Source: Cyclina sinensis
Lineage: Eukaryota; Mollusca; Bivalvia; Venerida; Veneridae
NCBI GenBank assembly: GCA_012932295.1
Contig: JAAONU010000009.1
Location: 3,640,843 to 3,704,842, forward strand
Length of the DNA stretch: 64,000 bases
Reading direction: 5' to 3'
Below, piece after piece: positions 24,001-36,199 of this stretch. The position numbers and the translations under genes are program-made. The notes beneath the pieces were generated by a model. The model was not told the DNA's origin. It searched no databases and saw only the letters and a program-made list of their open reading frames with translations. The stretch's first letter is position 1. Every line of letters begins with the position of its first letter.

Positions 24001-27000
24001 GTCAACAGATAAACAGTAGGTGATGCTGACATAGGGTATATGTACATTTACCAAATGGCATTCTACTGTCAACAGATAAACAGTAAGTGACGTGGACACA
24101 GGGTCTGTGTATACGTTTACCAATTGGCATTCTACTGTCAACAGACAAGCAGTAGGTGATGTGGACACAGGAACTATGTATACTTTTAAAAAATGGCATT
24201 TTACTGTCAACAGATAATTGGTAGGTGATGCTGACACAGGGTCCATGTATATTTTTACCAAATGGCATTCTACTGTCAACAGATAAACAGTAAGTGATGC
24301 TGACACAGTGTCTATGTATACTTTTACCAAATGGCAGTCTACTGTCAACAGATAAATGGTTAGTGATGTGGCCACAGGGTCTATGTATACTTTTACCAAG
24401 TGGCAGTATTCTGTCAACAGATAAACAGTAAGTGATGCTGAAACAGGGTATATGTATACTTTTACCAAATGGCATTCTACTTTCAACAGATAAATGGAAG
24501 GTGATGCTGACACAGGGTCTATGTATACTTTTACCAAATGGCATTCTACTGTCAACAGATAAACAGTAGGTGATGTGGACACAGGGTCTATGTATACTTT
24601 TACCTAATGGCATTCCACTGTCAACAGATAAATGGTAGGTGATGCTGACACAGGGTATATGTATACTTTTACCAAATGGCAGTCTACTGTCAACAGATAA
24701 ATGGTAGGTGATGTGGACACAGGGTCTATGTATACTTTTACCAAATGGCATTCTATTGTCAACAGATAAATGGTAGGTGATGCTTACACAGGGTATATGT
24801 ATACTTTTACCAAATGGCATTCTACTGTCAACAGATAAATGGTAGGTGATGTGGACACAGGGTTTATGTATACTTTTACCAAATGGCATTATACTTTCAA
24901 CAGACAAACAGTAGGTGATGTGGACACAGGGTTTATGTATACTTTTACCAAATGGCATTTACTGTCAACAGATAAACAGTAGTTGATGCTGACACAGGGT
25001 CTAGGTATACTTTTACCTAATGACATTCTTCTTTCAAGAGATAAACGGTTAGTGATATGGCCACAGGTCTATGTATACTTTTACCTAATGGCATTCTACT
25101 GTCAACAGATAAATTGTAGGTGATGTGGCCCCAGGGTCTGTGTATACTTTATACATTCAAACTGATATTGTAAATTGACATGACACTGAGCAAGTACTGA
25201 AAGTTTTGCATAAGAAAGAAGAAGGTGATAGTTCACAAAGATTAATACATGGTGTAAGACTCAACATAGATCAGTTTGACAGTTTAATAGAGAGACTTGT
25301 AAGTAGATCATTCCACTTTCTGATTAAATTTTTAAGCAAGAATAACCAATGACATTCCTATGTCACAAAATGCTCCACTTACGTATATATTGACTATATA
25401 AAGGACAGGTGCAGGTTGACTTCAGGAGGGACAGGTTGACTGTATGATGAATGACAGATGCCAGTTGGCTATATGAAGAACATATGCATATTGGCTGTAT
25501 GGATTACTTGTGCAAATTGACCATATGAAAGACATGTAAAGATTGATATTATGAAGGACATGTATAGATTGCCTATATGAATGGTTTGAATAGATTGACA
25601 ATATGAGGGACAGTGGCAGATTAACTGTATGAAGGTTGTGTACATGTTGACTGTTGAAGGACAGATATTGACCATATGAGGGAACTGTACACATTGACTG
25701 TATGAAGTAAAGGTATTGACCATATGAGGAAAATATACTAGTTGACTGTATGAAGTACAGGTATTGACCATATGAGGGAAATATACAGGTTGACTGTATG
25801 AAGTACAGGTATTGACCATATGAGGGAAATATGCAGGTTGACTGTATGAAGTACAGGTATTGACCATATGAGGGAAATATGCAGGTTGACTGTATGAAGT
25901 ACAGGTATTGACCACATGAGGGAAATATGCAGGTTGACTGTATGAAGTACAGGTATTGACCACATGAGGGAAATATACAGGTTGACTGTATGAAGTACAG
26001 GTATTGACCACATGAGAAAAATATACAGGTTGACTGTATGAAGTACAGGTATTGACCATATGAGGGAAATATACAAATTGACTGTATGAAGTACAGGTAT
26101 TGACCATATGAGGGAAATATGCAGGTTGACTGTATGAAGTACAGGTATTGACCATATGAGGGAAATATGCAGGTTGACTGTATGAAGTACAGGTATTGAC
26201 CACATGAGGGAAATATGCAGGTTGACTGTAAGAAGTACAGGTATTGACCATATGAGGGAAATATACAGGTTGACTGTATGAAGAACAGGTATTGACCATA
26301 TGAGGGAAATATACAGGTTGACTGTATGAAGTACAGGTATTGACCATATGAGGGAAATATACAGGTTGACTGTATGAAGAACAGGTATTGACCATATGAA
26401 AGAAATATACAGGTTGACTGTATGAAGTACAGGTATTGACCATATGAGGAAAATATACAGGTTGACTGTATGAAGAACTGGTATTGACCATATGAGGGAA
26501 ATATACAGGTTGACTGAATAATGAAGAACAGGTATTGACCACATGAGGGAAATATACAGGTTGACTGTATGAAGAACAGGTATTGACCATATGAGGGAAA
26601 TATACAGGTTGACTGTATGAAGTACAGGTATTGACCATATGAGGAAAATATACAGGTTGACTGTATGAAGAACTGGTATTGACCATATGAGGGAAATATA
26701 CAGGTTGACTGTATGAAGTACAGGTATTGACCATATGAGGAAAATATACTGGTTGACTGTATGAAGTACAGGTATTGACCATATGAAGGAAATATACACG
26801 TTGACTGTATGAAGTACAGGTATTGACCACATGAGGGAAATATACAGGTTGACTGTATGAAGTACTGGTATTGACCATATGAGGGAAATATACACGTTGA
26901 CTATATGAAGTACAGGTTGACTGTATGAAGTACAGGTATTGACCACATGAGGGAAATATACAGGTTGACTGAATGAAGAACAGGTATTGACCACATGAGG

Positions 27001-29936
27001 GAAATATACAGGTTGACTGTATGAAGTACAGATATTGACCATATGAGCGAAATATACAGGTTGACTGTATGAAGTACAGGTATTGACAACATGAGGGAAA
27101 TATACAGGTTGGCTGTATGAAGTACAGGTATTGACCATATGAGGGAAATATACAGGTTGACTGTATGAAGATCAGGTATTGACCATATGAGGGAAATATA
27201 CAGGTTGACTGTATCAAGTACAGGTATTGACCATATGAGGAAAATATACAGGTTGACTGTATGAAGAACAGGTATTGACCATATGAGGGAAATATACAGG
27301 TTGACTGTATGAAGTACAGGTATTGACCATATGAGGGAAATATACAGGTTGACTGTATGAAGTACAGGTATTGACCATATGAGGGAAATATACAGGTTGA
27401 CTGTATGAAGTAAAGGTATTGATCATATGAGGGAAATATACAGGTTGACTGTATGAAGCACATTTTGATTATATGAGGGAAATATACAGGTTGACTGTAT
27501 GAAGTACAGGTATTGACCATATGAGGGAAATATACAGGTTGACTGTATGAGTACAGGTATTGACCATATGAGGGAAATATACAGGTTGACTGTATGAGTA
27601 CAGGTATTGACCCTATGAGGGAAATATACAGGTTGACTGTATGAAGTACAGGTATTGACCATATGAGGGAAATATACTGGTTGACTGTATGAAGTACAGG
27701 TATTGACCATATGAGGGAAATATACAGGTTGACTGTATGAAGTACAGGTATTGACCATATGAGGGAAATATACAGGTTGACTGTATGAAGGACAGGCATT
27801 GACTATGTAAATGACATGTAGAGGTTGACTGTATGAAGTACAGGTATTGACCATGTGAAAGACATGTACAGGTTGACCGTATGAAGGACAGGTATTGACC
27901 ATGTGAAAGACATGTACAGGTTGACTGTATGAAGGATGTGTACAGATTGACCATATGAAGGACTTCTGTAAATTGACTATTTTGAAAGGACAGATGCAGA
28001 TTGATTATATTGAAGAACATGTGCAGATTGACTATTTTAGGAAAGATAAAGATTGACTATATTGAAGGACAGGTACAGATTGACTATATGAAGGACAGGT
28101 GCAGATCAACTATATTGAAGGACATTTACAGATTGACTGTATACAGGTGCAGACTGACAGTAAAAGGACACTTACAGATTGACAGGTTTAGATTAATTGT
28201 ATGGAGGACAGGTGCAGATCAACTATATTGAAGGACATTTACAGATTGACTGTATACAGGTGCAGACTGACAGTAAAAGGACACTTACAGATTGTCAGGT
28301 TTAGATTAATTATATGGAGGACAGGTGCAGATCAACTATATTGAAGGACATTTACAGATTGACTGTATACAGGTGCAGACTGACAGTAAAAGGACACTTA
28401 CAGATTGTCAGGTTTAGATTAATTATATGGAGGACAGGTGCAGATCAACTATATTAAAAGACATTTACAGATCAGCTGTATACAGGTGCAGACTGACAGT
28501 TAAAGGACACTTACAGAATGACAGGTTTAGATTGACTATATGATGGACAGACAGTTACTAGTTAACAATTATTAAATTTGAGGCACTTTAAATGCAATAT
28601 GATATGCAGCAAATATGAAATTGAGAGGTTTGAAACTTTCAGGTATATTCTAATGCCAATATTTTATATGATTAAAAACTGCATAAACAGTAGTTGAATT
28701 TAAATTATGTTGAAAAATTGATGCATCTTTTCATTGCCTTCAGTCACTGAGTCATTTTTGAAAATTCATATTCCATCTACATGTATTTTCTTCTTTACAG
28801 ATATGTTTATGTAGCAAATCCACTGTTTTCCTCATTGAGCATATTTGAAAGAGAGGAAGACAACTATTTGTCAATCATACAGGTAAATATTTCATACACG
28901 TGTCTTGTTTCACTAGGGCTTTAGGCATTTTCATGAATAAAACTTATTTCTTTGACTGTAAATAGAATACAACCTTTAGATCAATTAAGTTTTGTGCAAA
29001 TTAGTGAGAAGCATACCTAGAAGGACATGCAGTGTACTAATTTAAGCAGTTGATTTTAGACATATTTAACAAATATATTGTTTTTAAAGAGAATAAGTAT
29101 GGAATAATTAATGTATGTCATACTTTAAAAATGATGAAAAGAGGTGAAATACAAAGCCATGTCTGAATATTTATTCAAAAAGAAATATCTGTATTGTTAT
29201 ACTATTTTATCAGTTTAAAAACATTTGCAGGAATACCAAGTATATTCAGGTGCTGACAATCTTCTAATTGAACCGAAGACTGGAAATTTGCTCACCGGTG
29301 CACATCCAGTAATGCATCAGACAGGTGCTCATTTAAACTCACCAGATCTTCATCGTGCTTCATCTAAGGTAGGAAGCCTTGCTGATTTTTCTATACAGTT
29401 TTAACTGTAAACATATCCATTGTTAAATAAATAGTCAATAGACAGGTTATAGCCTATGATAGCCCATTTTCTAAATGTTCATCAGGATTTACAAAAAATG
29501 AAATAATTTTGTCATAGTATTGAGGATTTTGTTATGAAATTTCCTTTGTCTGTTACTTTAATAGGTAGCGTTATCTTACAGCGTGTATATTCTTTGCCTA
29601 TTATTGTATTGCTATTGACATTATTGAAGATATGATTGGAATGATAGATGTACTTGTAGTTACTGAATTCATTGCATTTTAGCTTGATATGGTTCTGACT
29701 GCTGTTGACATATCTCAGTCTTGATTAATGATTCTACACCTATTGTTAGATGTTTTTTCTAGGTGTTGATGATTCACTTGAAGAACACAAGTTATGCAGA
29801 TGGTATAACAGAGCTGTATTCGGATGATGGAAGTAACTTATCAGGGAGCAGTGTGGCATCTATCTATGACAACAAAATGCTTATTGGCTCAGTTGTGGAT
29901 AAACTGTTATATTGTGAAGTTAGAACTTTAGAGTGA
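18093..29936 (+). CDS. PON: paraoxonase/arylesterase (PON family lactonase)
   Basis: Coding exons are 18093-18160, 19753-19823, 20495-20550, 20822-21011, 21420-21543, 21888-22091, 28801-28882, 29231-29368 and 29763-29936. All are GT-AG and in phase, total 1107 nt (368 residues). The first exon (MMYLKIVGISLLLLILQHLA) is a hydrophobic signal/anchor; it leads into the family motif YNHTPGPC. By alignment from memory to PON1, the calcium ligands are kept (E51, D52, N172, D173, N229, D274, N275), as are the two histidines (H118 in FYPHGIS, H138 in VVNH) and the disulfide cysteines (C40, C362). Family members hydrolyse lactones and arylesters in a calcium-dependent six-bladed propeller, usually membrane-anchored or secreted. 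Intron 6 is 6.7 kb and almost wholly tandem repeats. An alternative start is the ATG at 18096. Confidence 0.95.
18968..18990. repeat. poly-G tract in PON intron 1
   Basis: A run of about 16 G, one T, then four more G. It precedes the 60-bp array. Such tracts can form G-quadruplexes and also miscount in sequencing. Confidence 0.8.
19041..19640. repeat. 60-bp minisatellite, ten units, PON intron 1
   Basis: The unit reads gagaatgtgtctgttcatat, then a T-rich 'ttcatttctttttatctgag', then catagtttaagtaatgaa. About ten copies end at 19640. Two units (near 19354 and 19594) carry the variant 'gttaatgttactgta' / 'gttaacgttattgta', hinting at a higher-order duplication of roughly 240 bp. The array ends 112 bases before PON exon 2. 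Confidence 0.93.
22054..25150. repeat. 69-bp array (~45 units) founded on the PON exon-6 3' end and splice donor
   Basis: The first unit begins inside PON exon 6 at cttttaccaaatggcattct (22054), runs through exon sequence for 38 bases and then across the GTAAGTG donor at 22092. The next copies start at 22123 and 22192, and so on to about 25150. Most copies keep 'gataaacagtaagtgatg' or 'gataaatggtaggtgatg', so dozens of potential donor sites sit downstream of the real one. Units differ at a few positions in patterned pairs (aacagt/aatggt; gctgac/gtggac), showing higher-order duplication. Long minus-strand open frames arise because 69 is divisible by three. Confidence 0.96.
25690..27800. repeat. 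48-bp minisatellite, about 43 units, PON intron 6
   Basis: The unit is gactgtatgaagtacaggta, ttgaccatatgagggaaata, tacaggtt. Copies are very similar (atatgag/acatgag, agtac/agaac variants). Diverged relatives with gactgtatgaagg / ttgactat extend to about 25400 on the left and 28090 on the right. The minus strand has open frames of up to 776 codons, an artefact of a stop-free 48-bp unit. Confidence 0.96.
28091..28548. repeat. 113-bp array, four units, PON intron 6
   Basis: Units share gacaggtgcagatcaactat, with the 'acaggtgcagatc' word at 28095, 28208, 28321 and 28434, exactly 113 bases apart. Each unit is built from diverged 'acagattgact' sub-repeats related to the neighbouring 48-bp family, so the longer unit seems to be a higher-order form of it. 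The array is followed by unique sequence up to exon 7 at 28801. Confidence 0.92.
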
Positions 29937-30655
29937 GTTATAATGACCATTCTAACACAATCTGCAATTTAAAGACAATTAACAAAGAAGGAATTGACCA
30001 TGATAATATCATATACGTCATATCACGCTGAACACAAAAGGGCAACCGCTGACGTCACTGCAAACGTCACTGGAAAATAGTGCACATACTTGCACCCCTT
30101 AAAAATATACCTACCTGTTAGAATGGACATAGATTTTAAAGTTTTCATGATCTACTGTTGTATATACAATGGTTTTTCGTTCATATGCCTAATTATTTAA
30201 TCACTAAGGCCTAAGCCCTGAGTGATAAAATAACTACGCATCTGGACTAGACACCTTGATATATTCGAGGGTATATCACTCAAACTTAACCTTTATTTCC
30301 TAAGAAGATTTAAGTTTTATGAAGGTTGTGCTCTTGGTATTCCTATTTCAAATTACGTTGTTGTTTTTTCTTTGTTCATTCCGTTTAGGTGCAATATTTT
30401 ACAGGTGCTGCTGTTGTCAGCACAGCTCCATTGAAATAATTATATATGTTTTTGTAAAGCTCTATCCTGCTTGCTGCGCTATTTACTTGTATATGTATAG
30501 TCATAATTTTCAAGTTGAAAAGTGAAAGAAACTTATTCTTACTTTGAATTTCATTTTTCCGAATATTTGCTCAATTTTTGTCAAACTTTTCTTTATTAGG
30601 TAGAATTTTATTTTGAATGAAAAGATTTTGCATAAAAATACTATGTAAATGTTAG
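29937..30655. other. PON 3' UTR / downstream flank, nothing else seen
   Basis: AT-rich sequence after the PON stop codon. It has no second gene and no clear AATAAA. The short frame at 30319-30525 is hydrophobic and cysteine-rich by composition but has no exon context. Confidence 0.3.
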
Positions 30656-31540
30656 CAGACTGTATTTGTTAGCACACCTGACTGAAGGTCAGGTGTAGCT
30701 TTTAGTATGCTATTTTGTCTGTCGTCCATCCATGCATCTGTCATCCACAATTGACATTAAACAACATCTATTCCACTAATACCACTAGGTCAATTGCAAT
30801 TAAACTTTAGAGAATTGATCCTTGTATGGCCCTCTTTCAAATTCAGATAAAAATGGTAATCCATGCAGAACTCTGGTTGCCATGGCATCTGAAAGGAAAA
30901 ATATTAAGAATCTCCTTGTCTGAAACCACATGGCTTAGAGCTTAGATATTCGGTTGATAACATCATCAAGTGTACCTCAACCAGAGTTATATAAATCATG
31001 GCTATGGGGCCGGAATTAGCCCAAACCCAGGGGTCACTTAATTTACATTGCCTTATATTGGAAAACTTAAAAAATATTTTTGTCTGAAACCATAAGGCCT
31101 AGATATAAGATTTTTGGTGTGTATAATTTTCTAATGGACCTCTACTAAGTTTATGCAAATCATGGCCCCTGGATAAAAATTGGCCCCGCCCCAGGAGTCA
31201 CTTGATCTTACATAGACTTATATACAAGAAACAGTTTAAAAAGATCTTACATGTTTAGTTGATAGCATCATCTAGTGGACCTCTACTAAAGCTATATAAA
31301 TCATGGCTGTGTCGGAATTGCGCTAGTCAAGGGGTCACTGCATTTTGCTTAGACTTAGGAAATAATTTAAAAAAACTTCTTGTCAGAAACTGTAAGGGCT
31401 AGGATTAAGATATTTTGTTTGTACCTCCGTCTGGTGAACCTCTACTAAGTTTATACAAATCATGGCCCCTGGATCAAAACTGGCCCAGCCCCAGTGGTCA
31501 CTTGATCTTTGATAGAGTTATATGGGAAAAAGTTCTGAAG
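30656..31540. repeat. diverged ~155-bp tandem/dispersed repeat block
   Basis: Several decayed copies of 'catcatctagtggacctcta' plus 'tataaatcatggc' occur near 30960, 31120, 31260 and 31425, with 'ccccaggggtcactt'-type segments between them. This class of dispersed bivalve repeat recurs at 43.3-43.8 kb. No coding potential. Confidence 0.65.
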
Positions 31541-31994
31541 AAAGTGAAAGGCCTTGAGCTTACATAAATAAGGCTCAGCATTGCCTAGTTAATTAGATTG
31601 GCTTTGGAAGGTCTTAGACCTCAACAGGGTACCCAGCCTCCAACTACCTCACCTGGGTACCCCCTCCTTCCGAAAAAAGAAATCATTGTGTGGGGTAGGA
31701 AGGTACTTAACCTTCATCCACCTTTGTCCTTGTCCTTCATGTGACCTGCTGACCTACATCCTTGTTTTTTTAAAGCCACACGAATGAAATGTTTGACTAT
31801 TGTATAAATTTGCATGCAGACTTGAACTTTGACCTTGGCTGACCTTGACCAACTTCCTTGTTACTGAAAAGATGTCTTTGAAATTTTAAATATTTGTATA
31901 AGTTTGCATACAGACTTTAAATTTGACTGGTTTACCTTGAACTATGGACTTTCTTTCTTGGTTTATCTTTTTATGCACTGACCTTTATCTGTTT

Positions 31995-32470
31995 GACCTT
32001 GACCCCTGAATGACCTTCACCTTGAAGATCCAATTGTCCAAAAACTTTAACATTGGCCATAATTTCCATATTAGTAACTGGATTTACTTCAAACATGGAC
32101 ATGGAACTCCTTTGGACAAGACCTTCCCACTGACCTATATTTGTTTGACCTTGACCCTTGAATGACCTTCGGCGTGGACATCCAATTGTCAGAAAACTTT
32201 AACATTGGCCATAACTTCCACATTAGTAAGTTTTTTACTTCTTACTTGGACACAACACCCTTTTGGACAAGACCTTCCCACTGACCTTTATTTGTTTGAC
32301 CTTTTTCCTCGGAATGCATTCACCTTGAAGATCAAATTGTCCAAAAACTATAACATTTGGTAATAACTTCCACATTAGTAAGTGGACATACTTTATACTT
32401 GGACACAGCACCCCTTTGGATAAGACCTTCCCACTGACCTATATTTATTTGACCTTGACCCCTGAATGAC
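31995..32470. repeat. ~152-bp tandem repeat, three units
   Basis: Copies are marked by gaccttgacccctgaatgac at 31995, 32147, 32298 (diverged) and 32451. Each is followed by 'ccaattgtccaaaaacttta' and 'gacaagaccttcccactgac'. The spacing is 151-153 bases. Confidence 0.85.
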
Positions 32471-35028
32471 TGGTTCTCAGCTCAAAGGACAAAGCACGAC
32501 CTCGGGGGCATAGTCACCTTACAGTGACCGTTCTTGTTTATATCTAATGTGGTATTTGAACTGTCTGCCATTTGACACATCTCCAAGGTGCCCCCACTCC
32601 CACTCGATCAGTTGTTGGGTTTTTTTTTTCAGTTGAGCGATCTAAGACAATCTGCTCCTCTTGTTTTGTTAGTTTGTTTGTAAATTGCTTAAAGGTCATT
32701 GGACACAAATTTTTGACCTCAAAATTTCCTATGAGCGAAAAATATATATCTAACTTAGACATTTTACAAAATTTCATAGGTAATTTTTATCTTAAAGATG
32801 TTTTTATAGCAAATTAAAATCCATATTTTACGCGCTTGGTCCCGCGCATCTGTCACTTGCGAAACCGGAAGTGACACACATTTATCACTTGACAAAGCTA
32901 CCTGGACTGTTAACAAAACTTTAAAATTATGGTGGAAAGTGAAAATGTAGACTGAAAATAGGCAAAAAATCTAAAATGGAACAAGTTAAGCTAACATCAT
33001 GAATATACATTTATGATTGTTTGAATAAATAATTTGAAATTTTTATGTAATTTGGAGGCTAGTGAGCAAAATTTATATAGACGGTAGTTGAATCAGGGTT
33101 ACAGAATCAAAAAAAAACATCAGTGAAAATATCTAGGGATTTTTTCCAAAGTAACTGGTCCAAAAAGTTTTTGAACATGCTCATTTTTATCCCATGCAGT
33201 TTGTTTGGAAGACTTGACTAGCTAACTCCAATCGAGAGATTTTATTTTCATAAAAAAACGTTCTTTTTATAGTGATGTGTTGCTTATTTTCCGTGAGATA
33301 TTGCGCCTGAGGTACGTGTAAGAAATCTTTGACTTGATCTATAACCTTTTCACTATTAATGCATATCTTTTTCTGCGTATTCATTCTAGATTTTTGTCGA
33401 AAACAAAACAATAATGATCAAAGAACAAATAATGTGATAAGAAGAAGTCCTAAAAATTATGTCAAAATCATAAAACAAACACATTGTATTGAATATTTTT
33501 GTTCACATTTAGAATTCGAATGTTTTCACAAGTTTGGCTGATCAAAAGTTATTCAATCAATTTGTAAGATCACTTGTCATAAAATTTTGCTTATATTGTC
33601 TCAACTTTAACGTTGATTTGGTCATAAAAATGTTAATTGCAGACACAAATTTCTGCTTAATGGACATGTCATATTATTATTTTTCAAACAATATCCCAGC
33701 GTGAAAATACACTGTAGTGTGAATTTCCATTCCAGTGAAACCAATGATTACACATTAGGTCACCTAAATTTTCTTCTATTTTACGACACTTAAATGACAA
33801 AGAATTTGTTTATGATGTAATCATCAAGTGAGGAAGTGTTACACAACATGTTTAAACGTGGAGGAGATAGTTTTATATACAACCACAACATAGAACAAAT
33901 TGAAATATTTAATTATCACATTCTTTGCTAAGGTAAAATTACAACCCATTCTCCCTACACCTAGTTTTAATTTACTTGTTTTGAAAATCGAAAAGTAATC
34001 ACGTAATTTTTTTTAATTACAATTTATACCATTTTATTTGTATAAGTGTGTCTTTATTGTGTTTCTTGCACTAGTGGTTTAGTGTTATTTTTGCATTTTA
34101 AAACGGATGCGTTATGAGCAGTGTAATTCTGCACTACTGTTTCGAACAGTAGGGATAAATCTACTTCACACCAAAAATTGCAGCCGAAATTACCGATGTC
34201 AAAACGGAAACAGCCGATCATCAAAAACACGTTTTCCCTTATCAAAAGCAATATTTTCATAATTTTGTAATTAACCATTTTAATCAGTACATTATGATAA
34301 TTTTAAACAGATAAAGTTGCTATAGTTGTGTCCCATGACCTGTGATATTTTTTTTTGCTAATATTATATCTTATTTCTTAGGGAGTTGTCCAACTGTTCC
34401 TGTTTATTTTTCTACCTGTATTTTTTGTAACCATATTTAAGTTATTTATGGATGTACATTCAGATTATTTGTAATAACCTGAGCTTATATTTTGCCATGA
34501 TACCAGATGTGTTAGATAGTGTGCAATAATCATGTTTTTTGTGAACAGAGGTGATTTGAAGAATTTCTTTGTGATTTTAATCTGGAAAAAAAGGTACTAA
34601 GTATTTCAGTCTGGAGAAAAATTACCAGCAAAACTTGAAGATAGACAAATGAAAAATTGAATAAAGTGATAAAGATATTGATTTTGTTATCATCATAGAT
34701 TGTTGTGTTCTTACTACAGTAAGTGTCAATGTTCTTCCCTTTCTCATATATCTTGGTGACATTGAAGAACATAATGATAAAAATCTTCTAGTTAACTTGC
34801 ATTCTAGTATTTTTGCACAGTTAAATGAAAAATACTTTTTACAGGATATTTTATAAAACAGTATGAGAAGTGAAAAAAAATGCTGTCTGCTTCTTTTGAT
34901 GACCCCTGCATATAGTAATAGATCCATAAGTCTGTTCGTCTGTACGCTTAACGTTACTATTTTAGCACGTTGGATACATCTTAAATCCTACTTGTACCAG
35001 TGGCTTCATACTATACACACTTACTTTT
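32471..35028. other. AT-rich intergenic DNA without supported features
   Basis: I read both strands and found no exon with splice signals, no RNA gene and no paired terminal repeats. Homopolymers occur near 32620 and 34350. The open frames on either strand here are under 110 codons and have no domain. Confidence 0.35.
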
Positions 35029-35385
35029 ACCGAATACTTAGATTTTTACACATAGTTGACATACATTCACAATTTCCGTCACAGTTTTCTCAGCAACTAT
35101 AAGATGCAGCAGCGTGATATTTTGCATATTGCTTTATCCTATAGTCCCATATGGTGTAAAGCGATTTTATGCTCCTTGCTCATCTACTGCCTGTTTACCG
35201 AATACTTAGATTTTTACACATAGTTGACATACATTCACAATTTCCGTCACAGTTTTCTCAGCAACTATAAGATGCAGCAGCGTGATATTTTGCATATTGC
35301 TTTATCCTATATTCTCATATGGTATAAAGTGATTATATGCTCCTTACTCATCTACTTCCTGTTTACCGAATACTTAGAAGTTACC
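35029..35385. repeat. 168-bp direct repeat, two units plus partial
   Basis: The word accgaatacttaga occurs at 35029, 35197 and 35364. The first two units also share 'ttttctcagcaactataaga' and 'gcagcagcgtgatattttgc' almost without change. The array runs into a retrotransposon endonuclease fragment. Confidence 0.88.
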
Positions 35386-35389
35386 AACA

Positions 35390-35515
35390 CACAGGAAAGG
35401 AGGTTCACTTGATCGTGTTTTTGTGAATAAAGACTTCGATGAATCAGAAATCACAGATGTAATACCTGTTCATTATTCTGACCATTTTCATATCCATCTA
35501 GCTGTGCCTTGGATG
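35390..35515 (+). mobile_element. non-LTR retrotransposon endonuclease fragment
   Basis: The plus-strand frame reads GGSLDRVFVNKDF, DESEITDVIPVHYSDHFHIH, LAVP. The LDRVFV...YSDH spacing is the C-terminal signature of the AP-endonuclease domain in non-LTR elements. Only about 40 residues remain, so this is a relic. Confidence 0.7.
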
Positions 35516-36199
35516 AAGTTGTATTAAATTCAGGTAAATACTCGGAAAAATTTGACACTCTTTATACATATGACAAATGCAAATTACATTATGAAAGTCA
35601 AATTTCTGATAGCGGGGGTATCACTAGTGAGCATTAGCTCACAAATTTACTTGTTCGTTTTAGATCACTCAGATATGCATAAGTCATTGAAACATCATGA
35701 GGGTTAGGGTTAGATATATTAACCCTGTTCTTGAACAGAACAATTTCTTTATTTGTGAATACACAACTTTCATATACAAGTAAGGACATGTGTACAAGTT
35801 AACAAATAAATAACAAAAATTGGGTAGTGCGGATAGCATGGAACAAAATAAATAGATAGAAAAGACTAGCAAAATTCAAGGTAGGGAAGTAATATAAACA
35901 AAATTCTAGATGAAAAGGTTTTTTCTTTTATCAGACTGCTGGGGTAGTGTTTTTTTTAATTATTCCAAAAGGAGAGAAAAATCAGAAAGTTGAGAAAAGA
36001 AAAAAAACGATTGTAAATGCAAAGATATTATTCTCAAATTAATATCCGTGGGAAAATAAGTATGACAAATTTCTAAAAAATAGCTAATGTGTAATCCCAT
36101 AATGCTTAACGGTGACGTGTAGTTACAAGGCCACGTGCTGCTGGTGCACGAAAATTCCCTGATGAATGGAATGCCATTGAATAGGATCAAAAACAGGTG

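Noticed and set aside
21980..24958. Several 240-370-codon minus-strand frames reading (VYLLTVECHLVKVYIDPVS)n or (SVDSRMPFGKSIHRPC)n
   Set aside because: Artefacts of the 69-bp array; neighbouring frames are equally open and the unit derives from a PON exon on the opposite strand.
25469..27799. 776-codon minus-strand open frame (and a 466-codon partner in another frame)
   Set aside because: It is purely the 48-bp minisatellite read without stops, in the intron of PON, antisense, with two frames open at once and no codon-level conservation.
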